Shown: positions 36,441-47,344, numbered from the stretch's first letter. The stretch is 64,000 bases of DNA from CAIRTM01 sp963723235 (GCA_963723235.1 CAVRPV010000011.1:193461-257460); one strand, 5' to 3'. The notes: generated by a model from the letters alone, not told the origin. A program made the numbers and translations.

Positions 36441-38083
36441 CTATCCGTTTTTTACCAGCGCATAGGTTGTATACCCGCCGCTCAGGTTGCAGCATTCAAA
36501 CCCGTTCTGTTTCAGGATGCGGGCCGCGATATAGCCGCGCAAGCCGACTGCGCAAAAAATCAGCAGGGGCCTGCGCGGCAGCTCTTCAAGACGGTTTCTC
36601 AGCTCATCAACCGGAATATTACGGGCGCCCTCAATAGAGCCGGCGGCGAATTCCGCAGGCGTGCGCACATCGAGCAGCTGATGGGTCTCACTCAGGCGCT
36701 CGATGTCATGCCATGAGGCCGACTGAACCCTGCCGCTTAGAATGTTTTCCGCCACAAAGCCGATCATGTTGACCGGATCCTTGGCCGAGCCGAACTGCGG
36801 CGCATAGGCCAGTTCAAGCCGGGTCAGGTCATGCACGCTCATGCCGGCCCGGATAGCGGTTGCCAGCACGTCAATGCGCTTGTCAACACCTTCAAAGCCA
36901 ACGGCCTGAGCGCCCAGAATGCGGCCATCAGGGCGGGAGAACATCAGCTTCAGGGTCATCTGGGTTGCGCCGGGATAATAGCCGGCATGGTTCAGGGGAT
37001 GAATCAGGGCTGTGGCGAAGGGCTGGTCTCCTGATGCCAGATCTTTTTCCGCCAACCCGGTGCGGGCCGCGGCCATTCCGAACAGTCCGATAATTTCAGT
37101 ACCCTGCACCGGAGCAAAGGCCCGGTCAGCTCCGCAGATATTGTCGGCTGCCAGGCGGCCCTGGCGGTTGGCGGGTCCGGCCAGCGGCAGAAGGGTTTGG
37201 CCTCCGCTCACCAGGTGCCGTACTTCAATCGCATCACCCACTGCGTAGATGCAGGGATCGGATGTTTGCAGGCGGTCATTGACCACAATGCCGCCGCTGT
37301 CTAGCGATTTCAAGCCCGGCAGCCCGGGCCAGGTCAACTTCCGGTTTGACTCCCAGGCCGGCTACAACCATGTCGCAGTTGATTTGGTCGCCGTTTTTGA
37401 GGTGCAGCACGAGTCCATCGTCTGCTGCGCGAATGTCCTGCAGGGCATTGCCCAGTCGCAGGTCAATGCCCTGCGCGCGCAGGTGCGCATGCAGCGCGGC
37501 GGCGATTTCAACATCAAGGTGTTTCATGACCTGAGGGCCGCGCTGAACAATGGTTACGCTGATGCCCAGACGGTGCAGGTTTTCTGCAACCTCAAGGCCG
37601 ATAAAGCCTCCGCCGGCAATCACGGCCCTTTTTGGCGATTTTTCCCGGATGAACGCGATAATGGCGTCCATGTCCTGCATGGTGCGCAGGCCAAAAATCC
37701 CGGGCGGATTTCCGGAAACCGGCGGCAGCAGTGGTTGTGCGCCCGGTGCCAAAATGAGTGCGTCATAGTGCAGGGTTTCGCTTGCAGCGGATGTGTTGTC
37801 AACAACGAGTACTGTTTTAGCTGCGGGATCAATTTCCGTTGCCGTGGTTGAGGTGCTGAACTTCCACATTAAAGCGTTTGGAAAAGGCTGCAGCGCGGGT
37901 GACCAGCAGCGCATCCCGTTTGGGTATGACGGCGCTGATATGGTAGGGCAGGCCGCAGTTGGCAAATGAGATGTAGGGCCCGCGCTCAATGACAATAATT
38001 CGAGCTTTTTCATTGAGCCGTCTGAGGCGGGCCGCCGCAGAAGCTCCGCCGGCAACGCCGCCTATGATAATAACTGTTTGCAT
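36441..38083 (-). CDS. CoA-disulfide reductase with C-terminal rhodanese domain (CoADR-RHD), frameshifted
   Basis: About 547 residues when joined: N-terminal FAD domain (IIIGGVAGGASAAARLRR), active-site SFANCGLPYHIS with the single Cys of CoA-disulfide reductases, NAD domain (AVIAGGGFIGLEVAENL), VGDA motif (IYAVGDAIEV), dimerisation domain, then a rhodanese domain ending FCAVGLRGYIAARIL with the catalytic Cys. Shifts near 37850 and 37310 separate three frames. Such fusions reduce CoA persulfide/polysulfide or CoA disulfide and fit sulfur-metabolising anaerobes. No other sulfur genes are adjacent. Confidence 0.88.
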
Positions 38084-38132
38084 GCTGGATTCCTTTCCGT
38101 TGAAGGGCAGTTGCTGTCTACCGGGAGAATGT

Positions 38133-39150
38133 TCAGTCCCTGCAGGCGTTTAAATATTTTTGCAGGCGTTTGAAGTAATTTTTTTTCCGTATTTTTGCAG
38201 CATCATCCTTGCCGTGAGGCTGCGTGCGCCAGCGCCAGTTGTTCCAGGCCCACTGTGCGGGGTCCTGCCTGATCTCCTGCTCAATAGCATGAGTAAATGC
38301 AGCGGTGGCGTCCTGTATATCGCGTTGTTCATCATTGCTGCGCGCGCAAAAAACCGGTTCATGGATGCGGATGGTCTGGGTATCATCCGGGTTGCGGACA
38401 ATGAACATGGGTACAATTGCGGCACCGGTGCGCCGGGCCAGCACGGCCGGCCCGGGAGCGGTTGAAGCGCTGCGTCCGAAAAAATCGACAAATACCCCGC
38501 CATGGCGTTTGTTCTCATCCGCTATGATGCCCAGGATTCCGTTTGAGCGCAGCAGACTCAGGGCGGTCTTGAAAAAAAATTTTCTCAGGAACGGTTGGCA
38601 GGGCCTGCAGCTCGATGAGTTCGCGGCAGCGGTGCATACATTGCGGAGCCGGCAGGGCTCTCAAGGTCGCGTACAACCATCAGGAATTGATACCCCTCTT
38701 TGGTCAGCCGGGTGCCCACAAAAGGATATGTGCCCAGATGCGCGCTTACGGCAATCACGCCGTGACCATGCGCAAGCGCTTTTTCAAGATGTTCTTTGCC
38801 CGTGATGCTGATGGTCTGCATTGATCTGGTGAGACGGCTGCCGCCTGCAAAAAAAATCTCGGCCCAGTTGGCGCAAAAATGCGCGAGCGAGTTGCGGGCG
38901 ATTTGTTTTCTTTGGAGCGGCGTCAATTCCGCTCCGAAGGCAAGTTCAAGGTTAAGCAGCATTTTTTTTCGCAGGCGACCGGCAACAGTATACAGCATGC
39001 AGCCCAGCAGGCGTCCGAGCCGCAGGGCCGTTTGCGGCCGATCAGACCCACACAGCTCCCCAGGATATGCAAAACGCCCATGTTGCACAGGTAGAGCGTG
39101 CGGTCAAAGGGGCGGAGTTTCTTTTGGGTAGCTTGCACAGCAAACGGCAT
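38133..39150 (-). CDS. Lipid A biosynthesis acyltransferase-like protein (LpxL/HtrB family), frameshifted
   Basis: About 330 residues when joined from three frames, with breaks near 39030 and 38600. Recognisable: N-terminal TLYLCNMGVLHILG membrane segment, MLLNLELAFGAELTPLQRKQIAR, GHGVIAVSAHLGTYPFVG, RSNGILGIIADEN, GVFVDFFGRSASTAPGPA, GAAIVPMFIVRN and the C-terminal PAQWAWNNWRW. Family members transfer secondary acyl chains onto lipid A. The catalytic HX4(E/D) reads HLGTYP, so the acidic residue is replaced by Pro, as in some divergent homologues; activity or acceptor may differ. Confidence 0.78.
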
Positions 39151-39579
39151 TGTAACGGATCCTTGATTTAAAAACGCATCCCTGTATTAACAATAAAAGT
39201 CGTGTGCTTGTCAAACAGTAATATATTTTTGAGGTCTGTTTGTTTTTACAAAAGCCGTGTGCTGACCTTCAGTTTGTCTCGAGCCATTTGCCGTAGTATC
39301 TAAGCCTTTTAAAATGCATTATTTTTTATATATATTTAGTAAAAACAATAAAAAACAAAGGCCAGAGATGCATGTTCTTTTGCAAAGCCGAGATTATTTG
39401 AAAAAGGCAGCAGTGTTATTTAAGAAAATTTTTTTTGAACCGATATTCATTGTGTTAGTAATGGTGGCGACAACCACCCGTTGTTAAATTTTACTGGTAA
39501 AGCAAAGACAAACGACAGGAATCAGCTGGGAATCTAAGACGTTAAATAATTTAAAGTAATTGCATGAAGGGGGTGCTCA
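39151..39579. other. AT-rich intergenic region before the kelch gene
   Basis: 430 bases without a gene. It contains runs such as TATATATATTTAG and a small hairpin GGTGG-CGACAA-CCACC near 39463-39478. No riboswitch class was recognised. It should hold the promoters of the divergent acyltransferase and kelch genes. Confidence 0.3.
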
Positions 39580-41822
39580 ATGCTGAGCAAAGAGAAGACT
39601 ATGATGCACACGGCGGCAATAGCCATAATTTTTACGGCATGTTTGCTGATGCCTGGTATGTGTTCGGCCCAATCTGATGCGTGGACCTGGATGAGCGGAT
39701 CTAACCAGATAGATGCAGCTGGCGTCTACGGCACCAAGGGTGTCGCAGCTGCTGCCAACGTGCCCGGGGCCCGGAGTGACAGTTGTTCCTGGGTTGACGA
39801 CTCCGGCGACCTGTGGCTGTTTGGGGGCAGTAATGACATGGGATCTTCTCAACGACCTGTGGCACTATGACAGTGGCACAGGCGAGTGGACCTGGATGAG
39901 TGGAGATAACGTGCAAAATCAACCGGGCGTCTATGGCACCAGGGGTGTCGCAGCTGCCGCCAATACGCCCGGGGCGCGTTATGGAGCTGTTTCCTGGATA
40001 GACGCCTCCGGCGACCTGTGGCTGTTTGGGGGGGAAGGTTATAGTGGCGACGGAAACTATGACTGGCTGAACGACCTGTGGCGCTATGATACTGCCACAA
40101 ATCAGTGGGCCTGGGTGAACGGACTACCATATATTGACTCAAGATACTGAGAAAGGCTTCCATAATGACCCGGGTTACCCGCAGCCCTACGTCAGGCCCG
40201 GGGGGCGTTATGGAGCTATTGCCTGGATAGACAGCTTCGGCTTTATGTGGATGTTTGGCGGGTATGGTTATCAGGATCTTGAGTATTACGACTATCAGAA
40301 GTCCGATGGCACATACTGTTTTGAAAGAGACGATACGTGCCCAGACCCGGGCGCGCTGAATGATTTGTGGGCCTATAATAAAGCCACAAATGAGTGGGCC
40401 TGGGTAAGCGGCTCGACCGACAAGGACCAACTGGGCTCCTATGGCACAATGGGTGCAGCGACTTTCGCCAACATGCCCGGGTCGCGTTGGGGCTCTATTC
40501 CCTGGATAGACAAAGACAACAACCTGTGGCTGTTTGGGGGGGCAGGTAAAGACAGCCAGGTCGACGACCCCTTTTGCATTCGTATGAACGACTTGTGGCG
40601 CTATGATCCTGTTGCAAAGATGTGGACCTGGGTAAGCGGCTTAAAAGTAGGTGACCAGGTAGGCGTATATGATGAAAGTAAGGGCGATCTCCTTCCCGGA
40701 TGTCGTGAAGAGAGCATTTCCTGGATGGACAACGACGGCAAGTTGTGGCTGTTGGGGGGGTTCGGTCTGGCAAGCACGTATTCACCCATTGGCGGCCTTC
40801 TGAATGATCTGTGGACTTTTGATAATGAAACAAAAAAGTGGGCCTGGGTAAGCGGTTCAGACGAAATTTCGAATCCAAACGACACCATCATCGTCGGTGT
40901 TTATGGTACCAAGGGGGTCCCGGATGAAAACAACGTGACCGGGGCGCGTGAAGGCGCTATTCCCTGGATAGACAGTCTGGGCAACCGGTGGCTGTTTGGG
41001 GGTTTTGGTTTCGATGGCGATGGAGCCTATGGCTGGCTGAACGATCTGTGGCGCTTCGGGAGCAGGGCCTGTGTGAATAATGCTGACTGCAATGACAGTC
41101 TGTTCTGCACCGGCACCGAGACCTGTGCGGCTGGAGTATGCGTGGATGGTACAGCACCCTGCAGCGGCAACACGCCCTTCTGCGATGAGACACTGAATAT
41201 CTGTCATGAATGCGAGGCTGACAGCAACTGCAATGACAATCTTTACTGCACCGGCACCGAAACCTGCGTGGCGGGAGTATGTGTGGACGGCACAAATCCC
41301 TGTATTGGCGGCCCCAACCCGGTCTGTGATGAGGCGGCTGATCTTTGTGTGGCCATTGAATGCGTGAACGACGGTGACTGCAATGATGACCTGTACTGCA
41401 CCGGAGTTGAGACCTGCTTGAATAACGTATGTGTAGACGGCACAAATCCCTGTAGTGGCGGCACCCCGGTCTGTGATGAGATAGGGGATGTGTGTGTAGC
41501 AGGGTGTCTTGATGACAGTGACTGCGATGATGCGTATTTCTGCCAAAACGAAGTGTGTGTGCCGAAATGCAGGTTGTTCATTAAGTATAAAACGTTGAGT
41601 GCAGCCAAGCTGCTGTACAAGGGTAAAAAAATTACGTTTAACATTACCACCGGTTCATTCGGTGACGTTGATATGGGGCCGAATATTCAGATACTGTCAA
41701 TAAAGCCCAACACGAAAAAGGGTACGGTGAAGGTTAAGGCGATTGTGCCTGCCGGTATTGGACCGCAGATCATTCCGGTCTGGGTGGGCACCTGCTATGG
41801 CGAGATTGAGATTTTGCCATGA
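39580..41822 (+). CDS. Secreted kelch-repeat protein with Cys-rich repeats, frameshifted
   Basis: About 747 residues when joined; shifts near 39835 and 40130. Signal peptide (TAAIAIIFTACLLMPGMCSA). Six kelch-like blades of about 65-80 residues with W(T/A)W(M/V)SG, PG.R and D..LWLFGG followed by LNDLWRY, giving a predicted beta-propeller. From about 480 there are three to four Cys-rich repeats of the form CND-LYCTG-ETC-GVCVDGT-PC. The last about 80 residues (LFIKYKTLSAAKLL ... VKAIVPAGIGP ... GEIEILP) form a domain also found at the end of the C45-type hydrolase at 52.4-54.4 kb. AAGGGGGTG precedes the ATG. A strong terminator follows. Likely exported; ligand unknown. Confidence 0.8.
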
Positions 41823-41847
41823 TCCTCTGAAAGTGAGTGAATACAGC

Positions 41848-41879
41848 AAAGGCCAGAGCCGATAACGGCCCTGGCCTTT
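41848..41879 (+). terminator. Rho-independent terminator of the kelch gene
   Basis: AAAGGCCAG-A-GCC (41848-41860), loop GATAAC, GGC-C-CTGGCCTTT (41867-41879), followed by GCTTTT, 25 nt past the stop codon. The self-complementary stem could also serve the convergent wzt gene. Confidence 0.8.
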
Positions 41880-41975
41880 GCTTTTGATGATTACTGTTAG
41901 CGCCGGTGTTCGTGCTCTCAGTAACGTGCTGAATTGTAAAAGGTTGTATGCAGCTGAACGCAATCCGGTGCGGCC

Positions 41976-43250
41976 TTACTGCTCCAGAGACCATGGAAGG
42001 ATTGGCGTCACGACGCCCGGACGGGCGGTGTTCACTTCCAGAGAGATCGTTCCGGTTTGCTCAACGCGGAAATTCAGGGCCTGCTGGGCGCGGTCAAGTT
42101 CTGCCAGGCCATAGCCCGGCCGTCTTCCGATAATCTGTACATTCAGGCTGTAGGTTCCCACATTTAAAAAATGGGCCGGTACACGTACCCGTGCACGATA
42201 GGAACCCGGCAGCAGTTCGCGTTTTTCGCCCGGGTTCTCGTCCGTATGCATGGTGACGAATACCGTGGTTCCGTCCTGCGTAAGAACAGATATGGCAACG
42301 CGGGTCTGGTCAAGTTTTTCATGCACCCTGAAGCGCAGGTGCAGGGAAAAATCACGGTGTACCTTCACGCTGGAGGCGAACTGGTCGTCGTCATTAACAA
42401 TGCCTATCTCCTCAATCTGTGCGCCGGGTTTATCTTCGGGGTCTATAACAAGCAGCCCGGAAGCCCGTTCGCCCTGCGCGAAATATGCCTGAATGATAGT
42501 CTCAGGGTCCCCTTCCTGAATTATGCGTCCCTTGTCAAGCAGTATAACCCGGTTGCACAGGCGGCTGATGGCCGCCATGTTGTGGCTGACGAAAAGAATC
42601 GTGCGGCCCTCATTGGCCACGGTGTTCATGCGGCCCAGGCATTTTTTTTGAAAGGCAATGTCCCCGACCGCCAGCACTTCATCAACCAGCAGTATTTCCG
42701 GATCAAGATGGGCTGCTACTGCAAATGCCAGTCGCACATACATGCCCGAGGAATAGCGTTTAACCGGAGTATCGAGAAATTGTTCCACCTCGGAAAAAGC
42801 GACGATCTCGTCAAACTTTTTCTGGATTTCACGCCGGCGCATGCCCAGCACCGCTCCGTTGAGAAAAATATTTTCGCGCCCGGTCAGCTCAGGGTGAAAT
42901 CCGGTTCCGACCTGCAGCAGCGCGGAAATGCGGCCATACAGGCGGGCCCGCCCCGTGGTGGGCTCGGTAATGCGGCTCAGGATTGTAAGCAGGGTTGACT
43001 TGCCGGCCCCGTTGCGCCCGATCACGCCCACGCGCTCCCCGTGGGCAACCGTCAGGTTGATGTCGCGCAGCGCCCAGAATTCTTCAATGTCAAACAGCTC
43101 ACTGTTTGATGAAAGCGGATGTCGCAGGCGCTGCACAAGGCTCCGGGTGCTGCTGACCAGTGCTTCCCGAAAATTGAGCGTTCGGGTGCGGCGCATGTGC
43201 CCGATCGTATAGGACTTGCCGAGGTTTTCGGTTGTAAGCGCGCAGGTCAT
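41976..43250 (-). CDS. wzt: Polysaccharide ABC transporter ATPase with Wzt C-terminal domain
   Basis: 424 residues. ABC ATPase: Walker A GRNGAGKST, Q-loop, signature YSSGMYVRLAFAVA, Walker B EILLVDEVLAVGD, H-loop SHN. From about 265 a beta-sandwich of the Wzt_C type (HFLNVGTYSLNVQI) that binds the capped end of the O-polysaccharide. With the permease directly upstream (stop TAA adjoining this ATG) it forms an ABC-dependent O-antigen or capsule exporter. Confidence 0.92.
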   Translation of the reverse strand: MTCALTTENLGKSYTIGHMRRTRTLNFREALVSSTRSLVQRLRHPLSSNSELFDIEEFWALRDINLTVAHGERVGVIGRNGAGKSTLLTILSRITEPTTGRARLYGRISALLQVGTGFHPELTGRENIFLNGAVLGMRRREIQKKFDEIVAFSEVEQFLDTPVKRYSSGMYVRLAFAVAAHLDPEILLVDEVLAVGDIAFQKKCLGRMNTVANEGRTILFVSHNMAAISRLCNRVILLDKGRIIQEGDPETIIQAYFAQGERASGLLVIDPEDKPGAQIEEIGIVNDDDQFASSVKVHRDFSLHLRFRVHEKLDQTRVAISVLTQDGTTVFVTMHTDENPGEKRELLPGSYRARVRVPAHFLNVGTYSLNVQIIGRRPGYGLAELDRAQQALNFRVEQTGTISLEVNTARPGVVTPILPWSLEQ

Positions 43251-44075
43251 TTAAATGATATCCGCAAATGTCCGCTCGGACCGGTAAAAAAAACGGACAC
43301 CGAGAAAAAATATCAACAGGGTTAAACAGGTTGAGAGTATAAACCCGGGCATATACAGTTGGGTCTCACCGCCCAGAAGAGCCCAGCGGAACCCGTCGAT
43401 AACGCCGACCATGGGATTAAGCGAATACAGCAGCCGCCATTGTTCCGGAACCACATCGCTGCTGAAACCCACCGGCGATACATACAGGCCGAACTGCACG
43501 ATAAACGGAACCACGATCGCGAAATCGCGGTAGGTAACATTTAAGGCCGATATAAAGAAACCTGCCCCCAGCGAGGCCAGTGCCGCCAGGATCATGAGCA
43601 GCGGCAGGACCACGATCTTCCAGTCCGGGAAAAGTCCGTACCAGAACATCATCGCAATATAAACGCCGAACGCAATCAGAAAGTCGACCAGGCTTGTGAG
43701 CATGGCTGTGGTCGGCAGAATAATGCGGGGAAAATACGTCTTGGAAATCATGTTTGCGTTAGACACCAGTGAATTGGCGCTGACGCCGAAGGTGTTGCTG
43801 AAAAACTGCCAGGGAAGCATGGCCGCGTAGACCAGCAGGGGATAAGGAACTTCACCGGAGGGCAGTTTGGCGAGCTTGCCGAAAACCATCGTTAGTATAA
43901 CCATGGTTATCACCGGGCGCAACACACTCCAGGCAATGCCGATAACCGTCTGCTTGTACCTGACGAGCAGGTCGCGCCAGGCCATGAAGAAAAGCAGCTC
44001 TCGGTACAGCCACAATTCGCGCAAGACGTGGCTGGCCCGTTTGCGGGGCTCAATGATTATTTCTACTGTGGGCAT
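43251..44075 (-). CDS. wzm: Polysaccharide ABC transporter permease (Wzm-like)
   Basis: 274 residues with six membrane helices of the ABC-2 family; RKRASHVLRELWLYRELLFFMAWRDLLVRYKQT is the amphipathic N-terminal gate region, and DIAVGNA-type loops and NPMVGVIDGFRWALLG complete the family signature. It abuts wzt with no gap. Together they would move an undecaprenyl-linked polysaccharide across the inner membrane. Confidence 0.92.
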   Translation of the reverse strand: MPTVEIIIEPRKRASHVLRELWLYRELLFFMAWRDLLVRYKQTVIGIAWSVLRPVITMVILTMVFGKLAKLPSGEVPYPLLVYAAMLPWQFFSNTFGVSANSLVSNANMISKTYFPRIILPTTAMLTSLVDFLIAFGVYIAMMFWYGLFPDWKIVVLPLLMILAALASLGAGFFISALNVTYRDFAIVVPFIVQFGLYVSPVGFSSDVVPEQWRLLYSLNPMVGVIDGFRWALLGGETQLYMPGFILSTCLTLLIFFLGVRFFYRSERTFADII

Positions 44076-44205
44076 ATGTTTCTGTTCCTCGGGCTGGGAC
44101 GCTCCCGCAAGCAGGAAGAGCTACGAACGTTGTCCGCGATTAGTGATTGTATTCATTTTTTACAAAAAAAACAGTGCTTTTTTTTAGCGTGCAGTCTTGC
44201 AGACA

Positions 44206-45084
44206 TTATTGCATCCGGGCTGAAGACCTGTTTTGAGGGTTATTTTTGAAAAGGGCTGACAGCAACCCCTTGATGGCATTCAGGTTGCCGAAGCGCAACG
44301 TGCGCAGCAGAGCACGTACGCACAGAAGCGGTATCTTCGCGCAGGCTGAAAGAGTTTGCGTGCTGCGGCGCTCAAACAGGCACTGTGACAGGTGCAGGTG
44401 CGCACGGGCAATATGCTGCTCATAGAAAAAAGAATTGTTGCGCGATGATGCGTTTGCTTTGTGATAGAGCACCGCATCATCAATGACACCGGTTTTCAGG
44501 CCTGCGCGTGCAGCCCTGAAGCAGAAATCAACGTCTTCGCCGTACATGAAAAACCGCTCGTCAAACAGGCCTATTGTTTCAAAGACACGGCATTGAATCA
44601 GCAGGCAGCAGCCGGTGAGGTAAGAGATATTGCCCGGCAGGGCCAGGGGCCTGTGCGTGACGAGTCCGAACCACGCATTGTACCAGCTGCCCCGTGACCA
44701 GAGTTTTTCGGTGTCCGGGTAGTGATGTATGCGCGGTCCGGCAAGTTGCAGTCCGGCCGCGCATGCGGCACTGGTTAGATTTTCAATAAAGCCGTCAGGG
44801 ATGAGCGTATCATTGTTTAATACGAGCACAGCGTCAAAATCAGACAGCGGCAGGTGCCGCAGGCCGTAGTTAATGCCGGCGGCAAAACCTATATTTTTTC
44901 CGGTTTCAAGCAGCACTATTGTGTCCTGCCCGGCAAAAGCGTCGGCCAGCCGGGCAGCCTGATCTGCATCAGCCGAATTATCGACTACGCACACGCGTTC
45001 GATATTTTGAGTGCACAGCTGTCGCGCGCATGCAATGGTGTCCTCGGCGCCGAAATAATTTAAAATAACTGCACAAATCCGCAT
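44206..45084 (-). CDS. Family 2 glycosyltransferase (rhamnosyltransferase-like)
   Basis: 292 residues, GT-A fold: VILNYFGAEDT, VVDNSADADQ, GKNIGFAAGINYGLRH, then LVLNNDTLIPDGF (the DxD-equivalent NND) and GEDVDFCFRAARAG, the acidic catalytic region. No membrane helix. Sits 130 nt upstream of wzm in the same direction, so it probably adds a sugar to the exported polysaccharide. Sugar donor not deducible. Confidence 0.88.
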   Translation of the reverse strand: MRICAVILNYFGAEDTIACARQLCTQNIERVCVVDNSADADQAARLADAFAGQDTIVLLETGKNIGFAAGINYGLRHLPLSDFDAVLVLNNDTLIPDGFIENLTSAACAAGLQLAGPRIHHYPDTEKLWSRGSWYNAWFGLVTHRPLALPGNISYLTGCCLLIQCRVFETIGLFDERFFMYGEDVDFCFRAARAGLKTGVIDDAVLYHKANASSRNNSFFYEQHIARAHLHLSQCLFERRSTQTLSACAKIPLLCVRALLRTLRFGNLNAIKGLLSALFKNNPQNRSSARMQ

Positions 45085-45201
45085 TGAGTCATGTCATCCG
45101 TACGCGGGTTGCTTTCAGGTTATGGGTATGCAGCGATTATGTCACAGCTGGCAGTGGCGTCAAGTGCGAAGCAGCAGGCAGGGGTTGTCACGCACTCACG
45201 G

Positions 45202-46029
45202 TCATGTGGTGCGTTTAAGCGCGCGTTCAAGCTGCTGCAGCACGTGGTCGGCATCTTCAGCGGACGGCTTTTCGCTGCTGAACCTCATACGCTCCAGGCT
45301 GGCTGCAATCCGGCTGTGCAGAGCCTGGTCTGCGGGCATGAGCACACGGGCCGCTTTGAGCGCTGCTGTGTAAAAGGCCGCATAATCGCCCTGCAGGACG
45401 CGCGCTGCGGCATTGCTTCACAAGGGTGTCATTGTCAGTTTCGGCTGCCGGCTGTGCAGATGAGCGGACAGTGGCCGCACGTTTTTTTGACCAATAAAAA
45501 CCAGACGGTGATGATGATAAGCATGATTGCTGCTGCAGCGGCCAAAACTTTTTTTTGAGAGAGCCCTGCAGCATGTTCAACCGTTACGACGCATTCATTG
45601 GTCACAAGTGATAGCTCCGCGCTGCTGTCACGCGGCCAGCAGCGTATGTCAACGGGATAGATCGTAAACCGACCGGTTTGGCGCGGCACAAGCATGAAGC
45701 GGTAGATTAACTGATGCAGGGAATCGCTGACAGTAGCTTCAAAGGAGGATGAGCGCAGGCTGAAGCTTTCCGGGAAAACAGGCTCCGGCGGAACGATGAC
45801 ATGGCTTTGAGCATCTCCTTCCCAGGAGACGATAACGCGCAGTTCAAAGGGGGTTGCGGGCCGCTGAATAGAATGACGGGCATTCCAGCTCAACGCGTGG
45901 CACATCCTGAGCAAAACTCAACGGGCCGGGCGTAAGTATTGTCAGCGCTGCAAGCAGCCGCAGGCAGGCGAATAGCCGTCTGTGGCGCGGTTTAGTGAAA
46001 CAGGTTTTTGAGGATTCCCGTGCTGCCAT
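45202..46029 (-). CDS. BatD-like membrane protein, frameshifted
   Basis: About 275 residues when joined across three breaks (near 45868, 45485 and 45420). ATG 46029 overlaps the end of dnaJ by 38 nt. It shows a signal segment (LFACLRLLAALTILTPGPLSFA), an extracytoplasmic part with ATPFELRVIVSWEGDAQSHVIVPPEPVFPESFSL and RFMLVPRQTGRFTIYPV (BatD/oxygen-tolerance-like beta domain), a membrane helix (VLAAAAAIMLIIITVWFLLV) and a cytoplasmic helical tail with GDYAAFYTAALKAARVL. BatD usually accompanies BatA/B and a MoxR ATPase; none is here. Assignment is by pattern and moderate. Confidence 0.55.
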
Positions 46030-47092
46030 TTTTACTGTCCAGCTCGCCCAGTTCCCGCAAGAGTTCTTCCTGGCGCTTGGTGAGCTTGCGCGGGGTTTTG
46101 ACAAGAACCTGCACGATCTGGTCGCCGCGACCGCTGCGGTTCAGGTATGGTATGCCGCCGCCTTTGATGGTAAGCAGGTCGCCGGATTGAATGCCTTTGG
46201 GTATTTTGAGTGTTGCTTCTTTCGGTTCCTTCTCAAGCGCCGGTACGCTTATTGTGGTTCCCAGTGCTGCCTGTGCAAAGGAGACAGGCACCTGGCAGAC
46301 AATGTCATTGTTGTGGCGCTTGAAAAATTCGTCTTCTTCGACACCGATGAAAACATACAGATTGCCGGTCGGGCCGCCGCGGTCTCCGGGTTCGCCCTCG
46401 CCGCTCAGCTTCAGCTGCATGCCGGTTTCAACACCGGCAGGAATTTTGACCATCAGTTTTTTTTCCTGCAGCTGTTTGCCGGAACCGCGGCATTCACGGC
46501 ACGGTTTGGTGATAATGGTACCTGTGCCGCGGCATTGCGGGCAGGTGCTGGCTACACTGAAAAAGCCCTGGCGCTGCGCAACGCGGCCGACACCCTTGCA
46601 GGTGGTGCAGGTTTTCGGACTTTCGCCTTCGGCAGCACCGCTTCCGCTGCATTCAGAGCAGGTAACATTTTTGCGGACAGAGATCTTTTTTTCAATGCCG
46701 AATGCCGCTTCACGCAGGCTGATGTTCATGTCATAGCGCAAATCAGCACCACGGCTCGCTGAAGATCGTCCGCCCTGTCGGCCGCCCATGCCGAAAAAAT
46801 CCTCGAAAATATCGCCAAATGACGAAAAGATATCGTCAAAGCCCTGAAAGCCCGAAAAACCTGAATTCCTGAGCCCGTCATGGCCGAAGCGGTCATAGAG
46901 CTGGCGTTTTTCACGGTCGCGCAGCACATCATAGGCTTCACTTGCTTCTTTGAATTTTTCCTCGGACTCTTTGCTGTCGGGGTTGCGATCAGGGTGATAC
47001 TGGAGGGCAAGCTTGCGGTAACTTTTTTTTATGGTATCTTCGGAGGCGCTTCGTTCAACCTCCAGGACTTCATAGTAGCAACGTTTTGCCAT
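45992..47092 (-). CDS. dnaJ: Chaperone protein DnaJ
   Basis: 366 residues from ATG 47092 (MAKRCYYEVLEVERSA). J domain with HPD (LQYHPDRNP), Gly/Phe-rich linker (FSGFQGFDDIFSSFGDIFEDFFGMGG), four CxxCxGxG zinc motifs (CSECSGSG, CTTCKGVG, CPQCRGTG, CRECRGSG), and the C-terminal substrate domains. It stimulates DnaK ATPase. A longer frame to 47134 lacks conservation. rpoH lies 250 nt upstream in the same direction; dnaK and grpE are not in the window. Confidence 0.95.
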   Translation of the reverse strand: MAKRCYYEVLEVERSASEDTIKKSYRKLALQYHPDRNPDSKESEEKFKEASEAYDVLRDREKRQLYDRFGHDGLRNSGFSGFQGFDDIFSSFGDIFEDFFGMGGRQGGRSSASRGADLRYDMNISLREAAFGIEKKISVRKNVTCSECSGSGAAEGESPKTCTTCKGVGRVAQRQGFFSVASTCPQCRGTGTIITKPCRECRGSGKQLQEKKLMVKIPAGVETGMQLKLSGEGEPGDRGGPTGNLYVFIGVEEDEFFKRHNNDIVCQVPVSFAQAALGTTISVPALEKEPKEATLKIPKGIQSGDLLTIKGGGIPYLNRSGRGDQIVQVLVKTPRKLTKRQEELLRELGELDSKNGSTGILKNLFH

Positions 47093-47344
47093 CGGGTCTG
47101 CTCTCACACGCCGCACGCGTTGCGGCTTCGTCAAAGGTTGTGCAGGGGGCTGTAGTTATAATCCGCTCGCCGCGAGGCATATACTACACAGTACACGGAG
47201 CACAGATATTGCAGTTCATCGTCAGATCCATGTGTCGTATACCCGTTATTTTTGTGCATAAACGGATACCCGATACCGCAATCTTATTTAATTTAAGCAC
47301 GAATATCCGGCAGTCAAGCGGCCCTCGCCGGTTTATGTGAAATT

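Noticed and set aside
40857..41546. 229-codon minus-strand frame with repeated segments opposite the kelch gene
   Set aside because: Its repeats merely mirror the Cys-rich repeats of the plus-strand protein.
41097..41560. Tandem similarity that might suggest a CRISPR-like or satellite array
   Set aside because: The repeats are protein-coding Cys-rich units with variable length and no spacer pattern.
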